From: Syngnathus acus | Lineage: Eukaryota > Chordata > Actinopteri > Syngnathiformes > Syngnathidae | Length of the DNA: 64,000 nt | Direction of reading: 5' to 3' | Assembly (NCBI RefSeq): GCF_901709675.1 | Contig: NC_051087.1 | Coordinates: 14,876,067 to 14,940,066, forward strand | Shown: positions 10,551-22,008 of the stretch, one piece after another | Layout of the letters: each line of letters starts with the position of its first letter | Position numbering within the stretch: the first letter of the stretch is position 1 | Translations under genes and position numbers: made by a program | Notes under the pieces: model-generated | Seen by the model: only the letters and a program-made list of their open reading frames with translations | Told to the model about the DNA's origin: nothing | Databases searched by the model: none

Positions 10551-11507
10551 CACTGCAACCTACAGCAACAACCGCATAGTGAAATTTGCTGACGACACGA
10601 CTCTGGTGGGTCTCATCACCAAGGGCGACGAGACTCAGTACAGGTTGGAGGTTGACCTTCTGACCGCGTGGTGCAGGGACAACAACCTCCTGCTGAACGT
10701 CAACAAGACCAAGGAGATCGTTGTTGACTTCCGGAAGGGTCACACCCAACACCTGCCACTGACCATCGACGGTGCTGTGGTGGAGAGAGTGAGCAGCACC
10801 AGATTCCTGGGGGTGCACATCAGTGAGGATCTCTCCTGGTCCACCAACACCGCATCACTGGCGAAGAAAGCTCAGCGCCGCCTGTACTTCCTGCGGAAAC
10901 TCAGGTGAGCTAGTGCTCCTCCGGCCGTCATGACTACATTCTACCGTGGCACCATTGAGAGCGTCCTCTCCAGTTGTATCGCTGGCCCTCCAGCGCATAG
11001 TGAACACGGCTGGTAAGATTATTGGTGCTTCACTCCCCTCCCTGAGGACATTTACACCTCCTGTCTCACCCGCAAGGCAACCGCGATTGTGAGTGATGTG
11101 AGTCACCCCGCTCACTCTTTGTTTGATCTTCTGCCCTCTGGGGAGAGGTACAGGAGCCAGCGCTCCCGCACCACCAGACTCACCAACAGCTTCATACTCC
11201 AGGCTGTTAGGATCCTGAACTCTCTCCGCCCTTCTGCGTAGCGTCCTGTACTTTTGGGCTATATTCTGACTGTCTGCTGTATGCATAATTGCTCCATTTT
11301 TGCTCCTCTTATTTATTGTTATTTGTTTATTTATTCATCACTCTTATTTATTCATTGTTTGTGCCTTCTTGTTTTTTTTTGTGTTGTTTACTTGTATGTA
11401 TATTGTGTACTATGTCTTGTCACCGTGGGATAGTGGGAACGTAATTTCGAGTTCTTTGTGTGTCTTGGCATGTGAAGAAATTGACAATAAAGCAGACTTT
11501 GACTTTG
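10551..11507 (+). mobile_element. Rex1-like LINE inserted in the Gypsy integrase
   Basis: A close copy of the LINE at 815-2748. The RT C-terminus starts at KFADDTTLVGL (about 10579) and is broken by a TGA at about 10906 and a deletion near 10985. The 3' UTR and GACTTT-type tail end at about 11507. Removing it rejoins the integrase zinc-finger region (10546 to about 11508). It preserves the empty-site form of the 3' UTR that is split in the first copy. Confidence 0.8.
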
Positions 11508-11680
11508 AACACCTGTGTCAATTGCCAACGTGCCAAAGTGCACCGCCACACCAAAGCGCCACTCGAATGGTTTCAAGTGCCCGAACGATGTTTCGACCAC
11601 GTCAACATCGGCCTCGTTGGCCCACTTCCACCCTCGCAGGGGAACACTAATGTGCTCACCATGGTCGACAGGACACTACG
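11508..11680 (+). pseudogene. CsRn1-like Gypsy integrase remnant
   Basis: Continuation of the Gypsy element after the LINE: TCVNCQRAKVHRHTKAPLEW then FQVPERCFDHVNIGLVGPLP and NVLTMVDRT. These are the second half of the integrase HHCC finger and the start of the catalytic core. The element stops at about 11680, where another LINE begins; the rest of the integrase and the 3' LTR were not found. Confidence 0.7.
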
Positions 11681-11891
11681 GTAACTTATTTAACAATGAG
11701 ATCAACTGTAATTACTACACTGATGACCAATTTAAAAGTAAATTTAATCTTGAACATGGAGTATCGATCATACACCGAAACAGCAGAAGCTTATATACAA
11801 ATTTTCAAAATATAAAAGATTACTTAGGACCATTCGCCACACCCTTTAGTGTCATAGCCATCTCAGAAACCTGGCTGAGCCTGGAGAAAGG

Positions 11892-12426
11892 TGTCATGCT
11901 GTCGGGTTTTGTGGATTGTTTTGTTTTGTCCTGTCCGTCGTATTATCACTTCCTGTTTTATTTTGTATATCACGTTTCAGATCGTGGGTCCTTCCCCTGC
12001 ACGGCAGTCCACTTGACCTCCTGTTATCCAACTACGTACACCTGTGTCGTCCGCCCTGATCGTCTGCACCTGTGTCCTCCCCCTTCCGTGTGTGTATTTA
12101 GCCTGCGTTTTCCCCTTGTCTTGTGCCAGTGCGTCTTGCTTGTCATGATCACCAGCGGTTCCTTAGTCACAGATATTCCCCGTGAAAGCCTTTTTGCCCA
12201 AGCTCTGTGTTTTGTTCGTTGGATTTTGCCTTCGTTTTTCCCTCAGTTTGAGGCGCCTTTTGTTTGCTGTTCTCAGCCTTTTTTCCCTCGTGTTGAGGCG
12301 CTTTTGTTTTTGCCTTTTTCCCTCATCTTGAGGCGCTTTTTGTTCCTGGTGCTATCTTCCGTGGAGGAAATAAATTCCTTTGTTTGAACTCTGCATTCGA
12401 GTCCTCTCCCTGCTCTGAGCCTGACA
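11892..12426 (+). repeat. 5' LTR of the first sushi-type Gypsy element
   Basis: A 535-bp LTR with TG...CA ends, AATAAA at about 12368-12373 and tandem GAGGCGCTTTTGTTTT-like motifs in the centre. It is followed by TTACGCACTGG, the probable primer-binding region. Confidence 0.9.
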
Positions 12427-12443
12427 TTACGCACTGGCCAGAC

Positions 12444-14390
12444 ATGGACTCGGCAGAGCCGGAGCAGCTGGCCGCCACAGTACGCTCCCAGGCGTCGCAG
12501 CTAGCCCAACACCAGCAGCAGGTAGATGCCCTGGGAGTTGGTGTTCATGAGATCATGACGACACAAGAAAACGTCAGAGCGGCGGTGGCCGCCCAGGTGG
12601 GAACACTGAGCCGGCAAATGCAAGACGTTCTCACGCTACTGACCGCGAGACCAGCAGTGACGCCCAGTCCACCAGCTGCTTCCCCGGTCGATCGTCCGGC
12701 TCCTGCCCCCATGGCGATGGGGGTCAGACTGGCTCCTCCTGAACGGTACGCCGGAGAACCCGGGCTCAGCAAAGCCTTCATCACAGAGTGCGAGATGCAG
12801 TTCGAGCGGTCCCCAGGCGACTGCCCCACGGAACGCTCCCGCGTGGCGTACCTGATCTCGTACCTGACGGGAAGGGCCCGGGCGTGGGCGACTGCAGAAT
12901 GGGCCAGGGATTCCGCCACCTGTCATTCCCTCTCCGCCTTCATCGAGGCCCTGCGCACGGTGTTCGATCCGGTCTCCTCGGACCGAGAGAAGGCGCGTGA
13001 GCTGTGCCAGCTGACCCAGGGTCGAGAGTCGGTCAGCGACTACGCGATCCGGTTCCGCACTCTGGCCGCGGAATGCAGGTGGAACCGGACGGCCCTGTAT
13101 GATGTTTTTCTCAAGGGTCTTTCCGGAACCATCCAGGACCAACTCATTCCCCTCAATCTTCCCGCTGACCTCGACGCTCTCATCGCGCTGGCTATCCGCA
13201 CGGACAACCGCCTGCAGGACTGGAAGAAGCAGCGCGCAAGCCGGAGCGCGACCGTCTTCTCCCCCGTGGCAGGGGTGGCGTCACCACTCCTCGAGACGCA
13301 CCGCCAACGATCGAACACGGCACTGCTACCGCCTGGGACTGAACCAATGCAGCTCGGCCGGGCCAAGTTGAGCGAAGAGGAAAAGCAGCGCCGACGCCAG
13401 GAAGGCAGATGCTATTACTGCGGTGCGCTAGGACATATCCTCCTCTCCTGCCCGGAGAGGAAGAACCTGAAGGTAAGCACCTTCTCCGTTAGCCAGCAGA
13501 AGGGTCGGACCCTACCCATCGGCACGCTTACATGCCTCGGGAAGATCACCGAACTTGGTGTGTTAATTGACTCCGGGGCAGATGAGAGTTTGATTGACTG
13601 GGCTTTTGCTCGGAGATTGGGGATAAGAACCGAACCGCTAGACACGACCGTGAAGGCCAAGGCGCTCAATGGTCAGGCGCTCTTTGATATATCCCATGTA
13701 ACCGAACCTCTCTCGCTGTCTTTCGGGAATCATCACGAGAAAGTCAGACTGCACGTGGTAACCTCCCCCATGAATCCGATTATCCTCGGGTATCCGTGGC
13801 TTAAGTGCCACAACCCAACCATGGACTGGGCGTCCGGGGAGATAAGGGGATGGGGACCCCATTGCCAAGGGGCATGTATCGAACCTAACCCCCCGATCAG
13901 CCTTACCCGTGGTTCTAACCCCGACTCCGTTCCTCCTGTCCCAGACCCCGAAACCCCGGACCTGACCGGAGTACCAGTATGTTACCACCGACTCGCGGAG
14001 GTATTTAGCAAAGCCAAGGCTAGCTCTCTACCACCCCACCGTCCTTACGACTGCGCCATAGAGCTCCTGCCCGGCGCTACTATACCCAAGGGGAGGCTTT
14101 ATTCCCTTTCGGGACCCAAAAAGCAGGCTCTAAATGAGTATATAGACGCGGGATTGATCAGACCCTCGTCCTCCCCTGCAGGGGCCGGTTTTTTCTTTGT
14201 GGGCAAAAAAGACGGTACCCTACGCCCCTGCATAGACTACAGTCCCCTCAACCAGATCACTATTAAGAATCGATATCCCCTTCCACTCATGTCAACCGTA
14301 TTCGATCAGTTGCAGCAAGCCCGGGTTTTCACCAAGCTAGATTTGCGTAACGCCTACCACCTCGTGCGCATTCGGGAGGGCGATGAATGA
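12444..14390 (+). pseudogene. Gypsy gag-protease-RT, 5' part of polyprotein
   Basis: The start chosen is ATG 12444 just after the primer-binding region (MDSAEPEQLAATV). The capsid has APPERYAGEPG and YLTGRARAWATAEW. The zinc knuckle CYYCGALGHILLSC is C-x2-C-x4-H-x4-C. The aspartic protease has LIDSGADESLID. The RT begins with FFFVGKKDGTLRPCIDYSPL. The frame ends at a TGA (14388-14390) where the sister copy at 21768 has TGG, so this is a nonsense change. Compared with that copy it also lacks four residues near DAGLIRPSSS. Confidence 0.9.
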
Positions 14391-15502
14391 AAAATGGGAT
14401 TCAACACTCCCCGAGGACACTTTGAATACCTCGTGATGCCGTTTGGTCTCACCAATGCCCCCGCTGTTTTTCAGGCCATGATTAATGACGTTCTGAGAGA
14501 CTTTATAGACCATTTTGTTTGTTTATTTGGCTGATATCCTAATCTATTCACCGGATATGAAGACCCATGAGTCCCATGTTAAGTCGGTCCTGCAACGCCT
14601 CCTGGATCATCAACTTTACGTCAAGGCTGAAAAAAGCGAGTTCCACGCCAAGTCTATGTCCTTCCTTGGCTTCATCATAGCCCCCGGTAAGGTACAGATT
14701 GACCCAGCAAAAGTAAGCGCGGTGACACAATGGCCTAGACCCGATAGTCGCAAGAAAGTGCAGCAATTTCTTGGCTTTGCTAATTTCTATAGACGATTCA
14801 TCAGAGGCTTCAGCGCCACAGCGGCTCCCCTGCATGCTCTGACTTCCCCAACAGTTCCGTTCTGTTGGACGGCGAAGGCAGAGGCCGCCTTCCAGGAGCT
14901 GAAGAAGCGATTCAGCTCCGCCCCGATCCTCACACTGCCCGACCCATCTCGTCAGTTCGTGGTGGAGGTAGACTCCTCCAGTCAGGGAATCGGCGCCGTC
15001 TTGTCCCAAAGGTCACAGGCAGACAACAAGCTTCATCCGTGCGCCTACCTGTCCCGACGGCTGACACCCGCTGAGCAGAACTACGTCGTAGGAGATCGAG
15101 AGTTGTTGGTGGTGAAACAGGCTCTCGAAGAATGGAGACACTGGCTGGAGGGAGCCCAACAACCCCTTCTTGGTTTGGACTGATCACAAGAATCTACAGT
15201 ACATCAAGAACGCTAAACGACTGAACTCACGCCAGGCTCGTTGGTCCCTTTTCTTTAACAGTTTCAATTTCACCTTGTCCTACAGACCGGGGGCCAAAAA
15301 CATCAAGCCCGATGCGCTGTCGCGCGTCTACAGTCCAGATCCGGTGGCCAAGGAACCCGAACCCATTCTCCGTCCTCACTGTGTGGTGGGGGCCGTAAGC
15401 TGGCCCATAGAAGACCTAGTAAAGCAGGCCAACGGCGACGAGCCACCCCCTGGGAAATGCCCGGTGAATCGACTGTTCGTTGCTCCCAGGCTGCGTCCCC
15501 AA
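14391..15502 (+). pseudogene. Gypsy RT-RNase H, middle part of polyprotein
   Basis: After the stop the RT continues ([20 protein letters not shown]). It shifts frame near 14520, and the catalytic box reads YLADILIYS instead of YLDD. The RNase H follows ([35 protein letters not shown]). A second frame change near 15175 leads into [20 protein letters not shown] and [15 protein letters not shown]. Loss of the second catalytic Asp alone would kill RT activity. It is cut at 15502 by a hAT insertion. Confidence 0.9.
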
Positions 15503-15674
15503 CAATGTTCCCTCTAATTTTTCATGTATCTGGGCATACACACAAGCTCCCTGAGCAAACTGAGGACTACTGTGAGCAACATCAGATATGCACGCTTTAT
15601 TTTTAAATAAGTAATTTGGTCCACTTAAAAAAAGACAAAAATCTGAAAAATGGGATGTGTAGATGTTATACAGT

Positions 15675-15772
15675 ATGTGAGAGTCCTGCTTTGGCCATGG
15701 GAAGAGTCCTGCTTTGGCCATAGGAAGAGTCTTGCTTTGGCCATCGGAAGAGTCCTGCTTTGGCCTGGCTGA
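15675..15772 (+). repeat. about four tandem copies of a 27-bp unit
   Basis: The unit AGAGTCCTGCTTTGGCCAT plus a short spacer is repeated four times with minor changes, inside the hAT element. Confidence 0.8.
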
Positions 15773-16055
15773 GTGTCCTGTTCTGGAAGATATGAGACAT
15801 ATACACCTTTCAGACATAACATTTTGCTCACATTAAAACATTCACATTTTGCACAATGACTTGTGCTGTAGCTTGTGATACAGTGCAAATTCCTGTAACA
15901 CTTTGTCTGTAAAATATCTAATTACACAGTTTTTCTTGGCATTTCTACTACCCATAAATGATCTAATAGTAACAACATTTAATGATTAATATCCATAAAG
16001 CCAAAATCTTAATAACCGTCACTAGAATATGCACAAATCTGACTTAAATTTGACC

Positions 16056-16466
16056 TTATTTTTCACGTCTGTCCTTCTCACTTCTCCAATGGTTGTACAC
16101 TTTGTCCAGGTTGATGGCTTCGTCTGCTTCTTGCTTTGACTTTATGCGCATCAGCTGGTCCAAATGTGTCACTTCAAGACGATTTCTGGATTTTGTTTTG
16201 ATATGATTCATTAAACTAAATCCTCTTTCACAGTCGGCACTGGAAGCTTGAAATGTAGCACAAATATCCACAAGCTGTGAGATCTCCTTTAGCTCCTCAC
16301 ATCTAAGTAGACCTTTCTCACTTGAAAAAGAAAAAATCTCACCCAATTTCACCGCTTTTTCTTCAATTTGCACATACTCCGACAGCCATTCCATCTTAAA
16401 AGAATTGCATTTCTTTTTTACTGTGGCTTGGTGAGTGGATGTATCGCTGCCTGTTCGTTTCGCCAT
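16056..16466 (-). CDS. internally deleted hAT transposase (N-terminus joined to dimerisation domain)
   Basis: A continuous 136-residue frame. It begins with a basic segment (VKKKCNSFKMEWLSEYVQIE) like the start of KIAA1586/ZMYM-type hAT proteins. It then jumps to the C-terminal hAT dimerisation motif (SSADCERGFSLMNHIKTKSR, RLEVTHLDQLMRIKSK). The DDE catalytic core is absent. Full-length relatives are several hundred residues long. It cannot transpose itself; whether it is expressed is unknown. Confidence 0.7.
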   Translation of the reverse strand: MAKRTGSDTSTHQATVKKKCNSFKMEWLSEYVQIEEKAVKLGEIFSFSSEKGLLRCEELKEISQLVDICATFQASSADCERGFSLMNHIKTKSRNRLEVTHLDQLMRIKSKQEADEAINLDKVYNHWRSEKDRREK

Positions 16467-16659
16467 GATGCGGGGTTTGTATTAGCATCAATTAACTTGC
16501 TAGCTAACCTGCACGGCGCATATAGGCAGGGCCCAGACGCAAGCACCGTCAATGCCATGATTGGCTTCGTACCGTAAGTGAACCGTATCGTATCATTGGC
16601 TGGACACCTGTCACTCACTGAGTGAGAAACAAAAAAAACAATATTATTGGGCGAATTAA

Positions 16660-16740
16660 TTAGATTAGGGCTAATATTAATATTATAATTGATATAATAT
16701 ATTATAATAATATATTATAATCTAATATTAATTAATACGT
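16660..16740. repeat. AT-rich imperfect palindrome
   Basis: The block is almost pure A/T, with repeated TAATATTA and TATAATATATTATA motifs that can fold on themselves. It lies within the hAT element, just before a Rex1-like LINE fragment. Confidence 0.5.
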
Positions 16741-16759
16741 TATGTTGATGTTTATGCGC

Positions 16760-17235
16760 TGGATAGATTTTCTTGTGCGCTGAGAATGTGCGGGCAGTGC
16801 GCGATTGCGCAGCTTCATGTCATCCTTGTCATCCCAGCGCTGCGTGTCCCGAGCCCGTAATATTATCAGTGACCCATCACACCCCCACCATGGACTGTTC
16901 TCCCTGCTGCCCTCTGGGAAGAGGTTTCGCAGCATCCGCTGCAGGTCCACCAGGTTCTGCAATAGTTTTTTCCCTGCTGTCGTCAGACTGTTGAACATTC
17001 AAACGTAGCATTCCTCTGCACACTTGTAAATACTGCTTTTGTCTCCTGCACTGTTTACATACTTTATCACTGCTGCACTTTGTACTTTATAATTATCTTG
17101 TTTCATATTTTTAGATAGAATGTCACTTTTTAACCAGCCGAAATACCACTACATTGTTGAAAACCGTATGCAACGAAATTTCGTTTTGTACACACCTAGT
17201 GTTGACAAAATGACAATAAAGTTCTGTCTAAGTCT
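16760..17235 (+). mobile_element. Rex1-like LINE 3' end nested in the hAT
   Basis: It contains SRARNIISDPSHPHHGLF and LLPSGKRFRSIRCRSTRF, the last conserved motifs of the LINE RT C-terminal domain, then a stop and a 3' UTR ending in ACAATAAAGTTCTGTCTAAG. Only the final few hundred bases of the LINE are present. Confidence 0.75.
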
Positions 17236-17248
17236 AGAGGGAACATTG

Positions 17249-18541
17249 GTCCCCAAGTCGTCCACTGGGCACACACCTCCCGGCTCGCCTGTCATCCGGG
17301 CGTGCGAAGAACCCTGTACGTCATACAGCAGCGGTTCTGGTGGCCCTCCATGGGGGCCGACGTCAGGGAATACGTGGCAGCCTGCTCCGTCTGTGCGCGG
17401 AATAAGAACACCCCCGGCGCCCGTGTGGGTTTGCTGCAACCTCTCCCGATTCCCTCTCGGCCATGGGCCGACATCTCTGTGGACTTTGTCACGGGACTTC
17501 CCGTGTCCGAGGGGAAAACGACGATACTCACCGTGGTGGACTGGTTCTCTAAGATGGCCCACTTCATTGCCCTGCCCAAGTTACCCTCAGCAAAGCGAAC
17601 GGCCGAAGTCCTCATGGACCACGTTTTTAGGGTACACGGATTCCCACGGGGACGTCGTGTCAGATAGGGGCCCCCAATTTGTGTCCAGGTTCTGGAAGGG
17701 GTTCTGCAAACACATAGGGGCCACCGTGAGCCTCACTTCGGGCTATCACCCGGAGGCAAACGGCCAGGCGGAGCGCATTAACCAGCAGCTGGAAACAGGC
17801 CTCCGCTGCCTAGTGGCCCAGAACCCCTCTACGTGGGGTAAAAACTTGACCTGGGTGGAATACGCCCATAACTCCCTCCCTACCACGGCTACTGGGATGT
17901 CCCCTTTCATGTGCGTTTTTGGCTATCAGCCCCCGGTCTTCCCTGATAATGAGCCAGAGGTGTCCGTTACCTCGGCACGCGCCGTGGTAAGGCGCTGTCG
18001 TCGCATCTGGGCGGCAGCACGTGCCACGCTGGTCCGCCAGGGGGACAGAGTAAAGAGGATGGCCGACCGGAGACGACGGCCGGCGCCCGCCTACCAGCGG
18101 GGCCAACGGGTCTGGCTGTCCGCCCGGGACCTTCCCCTCCAGGTGGGCTCCAGGAAGCTGGCCCCCCGTTTTGTGGGGCCGTTCCCCATTTCCAAGGTCG
18201 TGAATCCAGCCGCTGTACGACTTCGCCTGCCCCGGTCCCTTGCCGTGCATCCCACCTTCCACGTCGGGACGATTAAGCCAGTCAGGGAGAGTGGGATGGT
18301 GCCGGCTCCCGTGCCGCCCCCGTCTCCGCGGACTGTGGGGGGTGGGCCTGCGTACACGGTCAAGGAGCTGCTGGACGTGCGCAGGAAGGGAAGGGGCTGG
18401 CAGTTCCTGGTCGACTGGGAGGGTTATGGGCCAGAAGAGCGGCAATGGGTGCCGCGCAGTTACATCCTGGATCCCGGTCTGCTGGATGACTTCTACGCTG
18501 CTCACCCCGATGCTCCTGGTCCGTCTGGGATCCGGCCCTAG
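17249..18541 (+). pseudogene. Gypsy integrase with C-terminal chromodomain
   Basis: It starts with the HHCC finger region ([31 protein letters not shown]). The catalytic core follows ([60 protein letters not shown]), then the C-terminal beta domain ([19 protein letters not shown]). It ends in a chromodomain ([32 protein letters not shown]) that in this clade guides insertion to modified histones. A frameshift near 17650 interrupts the core. Stop is at 18539-18541. Confidence 0.9.
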
Positions 18542-18553
18542 AGGGGGGGGTTA

Positions 18554-19088
18554 TGTCATGCTGTCGGGTTTTGTGGATTGTTTTGTTTTGTCCTGTCCGT
18601 CGTATTATCACTTCCTGTTTTATTTTGTATATCACGTTTCAGATCGTGGGTCCTTCCCCTGCACGGCAGTCCACTTGACCTCCTGTTATCCAACTACGTA
18701 CACCTGTGTCGTCCGCCCTGATCGTCTGCACCTGTGTCCTCCCCCTTCCGTGTGTGTATTTAGCCTGCGTTTTCCCCTTGTCTTGTGCCAGTGAGTCTTG
18801 CTTGTCATGATCACCAGCGATTCCTTAGTCACAGATATTCCCCGTGAAAGCCTTTTTGCCCAAGCTCTGTGTTTTGTTCGTTGGATTTTGCCTTCGTTTT
18901 TCCCTCAGTTTGAGGCCCCTTTTGTTTGCTGTTCTCAGCCTTTTTTCCCTCGTGTTGAGGCGCTTTTGTTTTTGCCCTTTTCCCTCATCTTGAGGCGCTT
19001 TTTGTTCCTGGTGCTGTCTTCCGTGGAGGAAATAAATTCCTTTGTTTGAACTCTGCATTCGAGTCCTCTCCCTGCTCTGAGCCTGACA
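18554..19088 (+). repeat. 3' LTR of the first sushi-type Gypsy element
   Basis: A 535-bp copy of the 5' LTR with about five substitutions by eye, directly after the polypurine tract. The flank AAAGG follows. Confidence 0.9.
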
Positions 19089-19313
19089 AAAGGGGTGGAC
19101 TTTGATCTAGAAGGGTATGAACTAAACTTCATTAATAGGGCTGATAAAAGGGGAGGCAGCCTTATATGTAGATAAAAGACTAAAATACAGGATTGTCAAC
19201 CGTATGACTGCTGCCATTAAGGATATATGTGAATGTATTACCATAGAGCTCAACATGGAAAAAAAGAAAAATATCACTGTCAGCTGTGTTTATAGAGCTC
19301 CTAGCTCCAGTAT

Positions 19314-19819
19314 TGTCATGCTGTCAGGTTTTGTAGATTGTTTTGTTTTGTCCTGTCCTTCATATTCTAACTTCCTGTTTTATTTGTACATCACGTTTCA
19401 GATCACTGGTCCTTCCGCTGCACGGTCGTTCACTTGACCTCCCCGTTTGTTAACCACGTACACCTGTGTCGTCCGCCCTGATTGTCTGCACCTGTGTCCT
19501 TCCCCTTCTGTGTGTGTATTTAGCCTGCGTCTTCCCCTTGTCCTGTGCCAGTGCGTCTTGCAAGCCATGACCACCAGCGACTCCATAGCCACAGATATAG
19601 CCCTTGATTGCCTTGATCACAGAGACTTTTTTGTCCACGCTTTGTGTGTTGTGCGTGAGACCTTGCCTTCGTTTTTCCCTCAGTTTGAGGCGCCTTTTGT
19701 TTTTGCCTTTTTCCCTCATTGTGAGGCGCTTTTGTTTTTTGGAGCGGTCTTCCGTGAAGGAAATAAACTCCTTTTTTTGAGCTCTGCATTCGAGTCCTCT
19801 CCTTGCCCTGAGCCTGACA
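19314..19819 (+). repeat. 5' LTR of the second sushi-type Gypsy element
   Basis: It begins TGTCATGCTGTCAGG and ends GAGCCTGACA, followed by the same TTACGCACTGG block as the first element. It is visibly diverged from the 535-bp LTRs, with a shorter centre. Confidence 0.88.
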
Positions 19820-22008
19820 TTACGCACTGGCCAGACATGGACTCGGCAGAGTCAGAACAGCTGGCCGACGCAGTGCACTCCCAGGCATCGACGCTAGCCC
19901 AACACCAGCAGCAGGTCGATGCCCTGGGAGTGGATGTCCACGAGATCCGGGCAACCCAAGAAGACTTCAGAGCGGCGGTGGCCGCCCAGGTGGGATCACT
20001 GAGCCGACAGATGCAGGACATCGTCACGCTGCTGACCGCTGGACCAACAGCGACCCCCAGTCCACCAGTGCCCTCCCCGATCGATCGGCAGATTCCCGCG
20101 CCCATGGCAATGGGAGTCAGGCTGGCTCCCCCTGAACGATACGCTGGAGAACCCGGGGGCAGCAAAGCATTCGTCACAGGGTGTGAGATGCAATTTGAGC
20201 GGTCCCCAGGCGACTTCCCCACCGAACGCTCCCGGGTGGCCTACATGCTCTCGTACTTGACAGGAAGAGCCCGGGCGTGGGCCATGGCAGAATGGGCCCG
20301 GGATTCCGTCACCTGCCGCTCTCTCTCCGCGTTCGTCGAAGCCCTGCGCATGGTATTCGATCCAGTCTCCTCGGACCGTGAAAAGGCGCGCGAGCTGTGC
20401 CAGCTGTCCCAGGGGCGAGAGCCAGTCAGCGACTACGCGATCCGCTTCCGCACTCTGGCCACAGAATGCGGGTGGAACCAGACGGCCCTGTATGATGTCT
20501 TCCTCAGGGGCCTTTCTGGAACCATCCAGGACCAGCTCGTTCCCCTCGATCTCCCCGCTGACCTCGACGCTCTCATCGCGCTGGCTGTCCGCACCGACAA
20601 TCGCCTGCAGGAAAGGAAGAAGCAGCGCGCAAGCCGGAGCGCGACCGTCTTCCCCCCCGTGGCCGGGTTGGCATCGCCGCACCTCGAGACACACCGCCAA
20701 CCATCGAACACGGCACTGCTACCGCCTGGGGCTGAACCCATGCAACTCGGCAGAGCCAAGTTGAGCGCCGAGGAGAAGCAGCGCCGACGCCAGGAAGGTC
20801 GATGCTATTACTGCGGCGCTCTGGGACATATTGTCGTCTCCTGCCCCGAGAAACGGACAATGAAGGTAGGCGTCTTCTCCGGTAGCCAGCAGAAGGCTCG
20901 GACCCTACCCATCGGCACGCTTACATGCCTTGGGAAAATCACCAAGCTCGGGGTGCTAATTGACTCCGGGGCAGATGAGAGTATGATTGACTGGACTTTT
21001 GCTCGGAGGCTGGGAATAAGAACCGAACCGCTAGCCACGACCGTGAAAGCCGAGGCGCTCAATGGTCAGGCGCTCTTTGATACAACCCATGTAACCGAAC
21101 CTCTCTCACTGTCTTTCGGGACTCATCACGAGAAAGTCAGACTGCATGTGATAACCTCCCCCAAGAATCCGATTATCCTCGGGTACCCGTGGCTGTCGCG
21201 CCACAATCCAACCATGGACTGGGCGTCCGGGGAGATAAGGGGATGGGGACCCCGTTGCCAAGAGTCATGTGTCGTACCTAATCCCCCGATCAGCCTTAAC
21301 CGTAGCTCTGACCCCGAAACCCCAGATCTCACCGGTGTACCTGTATGTTACCACCGACTCGCGGATGTATTTAGCAAAGCCAAGGCTAGCTCTCTACCGC
21401 CCCACCGTCCGTACGACTGCGCCATAGAGCTCCTGCCGGGTGCTAGTATACCCAAGGGGAGACTTTATTCCCTTTCGGGCCCCGAAAAGCAGGCTCTAAA
21501 TGAGTATATAGACGCGTCACTAAAAGCGGGGTTGATCAGACCATCGTCATCCCCTGCGGGGGCCGGTTTCTTCTTTGTGGGCAAAAAAGACGGTACCCTA
21601 CGCCCCTGCATAGACTACAGTCCCCTCAATCAGATCACAATTAAGAACCGATATCCCCTTCCACTCATGTCAGCCGTATTCGATCAATTGCAGCAAGCTC
21701 GGGTGTTCACCAAGCTAGATTTGTGTAACGCCTACCACCTCGTGCGCATTCGGGAGGGCGATGAATGGAAGACGGGATTTAACACTCCCAGAGGACACTT
21801 TGAGTACCTCGTAATGCCATTTGGCCTCACCAATGCTGTTTTCCAGGCTATGATTAATGACGTACTGAGAGACTTTTTAGATCATTTTGTTCATGTGTAT
21901 TTGGATGATATCCTGATCTATTCACCGGATTTGGAGACCCATGAGTCTCATGTTAAGTCGGTCCTGCAACGCCTCCTTGATCATCAACTTTATGTAAAAG
22001 CCGAAAAG
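19314..22008 (+). mobile_element. second sushi-type Gypsy element, 3' half deleted
   Basis: Same family as the element at 11892, inserted about 225 bp further along the same host LINE. The 5' LTR (19314-19819, about 506 bp) is more diverged and is shorter than the other. The gag-pol frame is open from 19837 through the RT. Sequence homologous to Gypsy ends abruptly at about 22008 and joins a pogo-like remnant, so the RNase H, integrase and 3' LTR are gone. Confidence 0.88.

Larger units (their letters stand above)
15503..17248. mobile_element. non-autonomous hAT inserted in the Gypsy pol
   Basis: The ends are inverted: CAATGTTCCCTCTA at the left and TAGAGGGAACATTG at the right. The 8-bp duplication GTCCCCAA is exact (15495-15502 and 17249-17256). 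The interior codes, on the minus strand, for a short protein that joins the two ends of a hAT transposase. A Rex1-like LINE tail sits near the right end. Confidence 0.92.
11892..19088 (+). mobile_element. sushi-type (chromovirus) Ty3/Gypsy element, two LTRs
   Basis: Two 535-bp LTRs (11892-12426 and 18554-19088) start TGTCATGCTGTCGGG and end GAGCCTGACA. The flanking duplication is AAAGG (11887-11891 and 19089-19093). A G-rich polypurine tract (GAGGGGGGGG) precedes the 3' LTR. The order gag - protease - RT - RNase H - integrase - chromodomain identifies a chromovirus. It is disabled by stops, frameshifts and a hAT insertion. The two LTRs differ at about five positions by eye. Confidence 0.93.
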
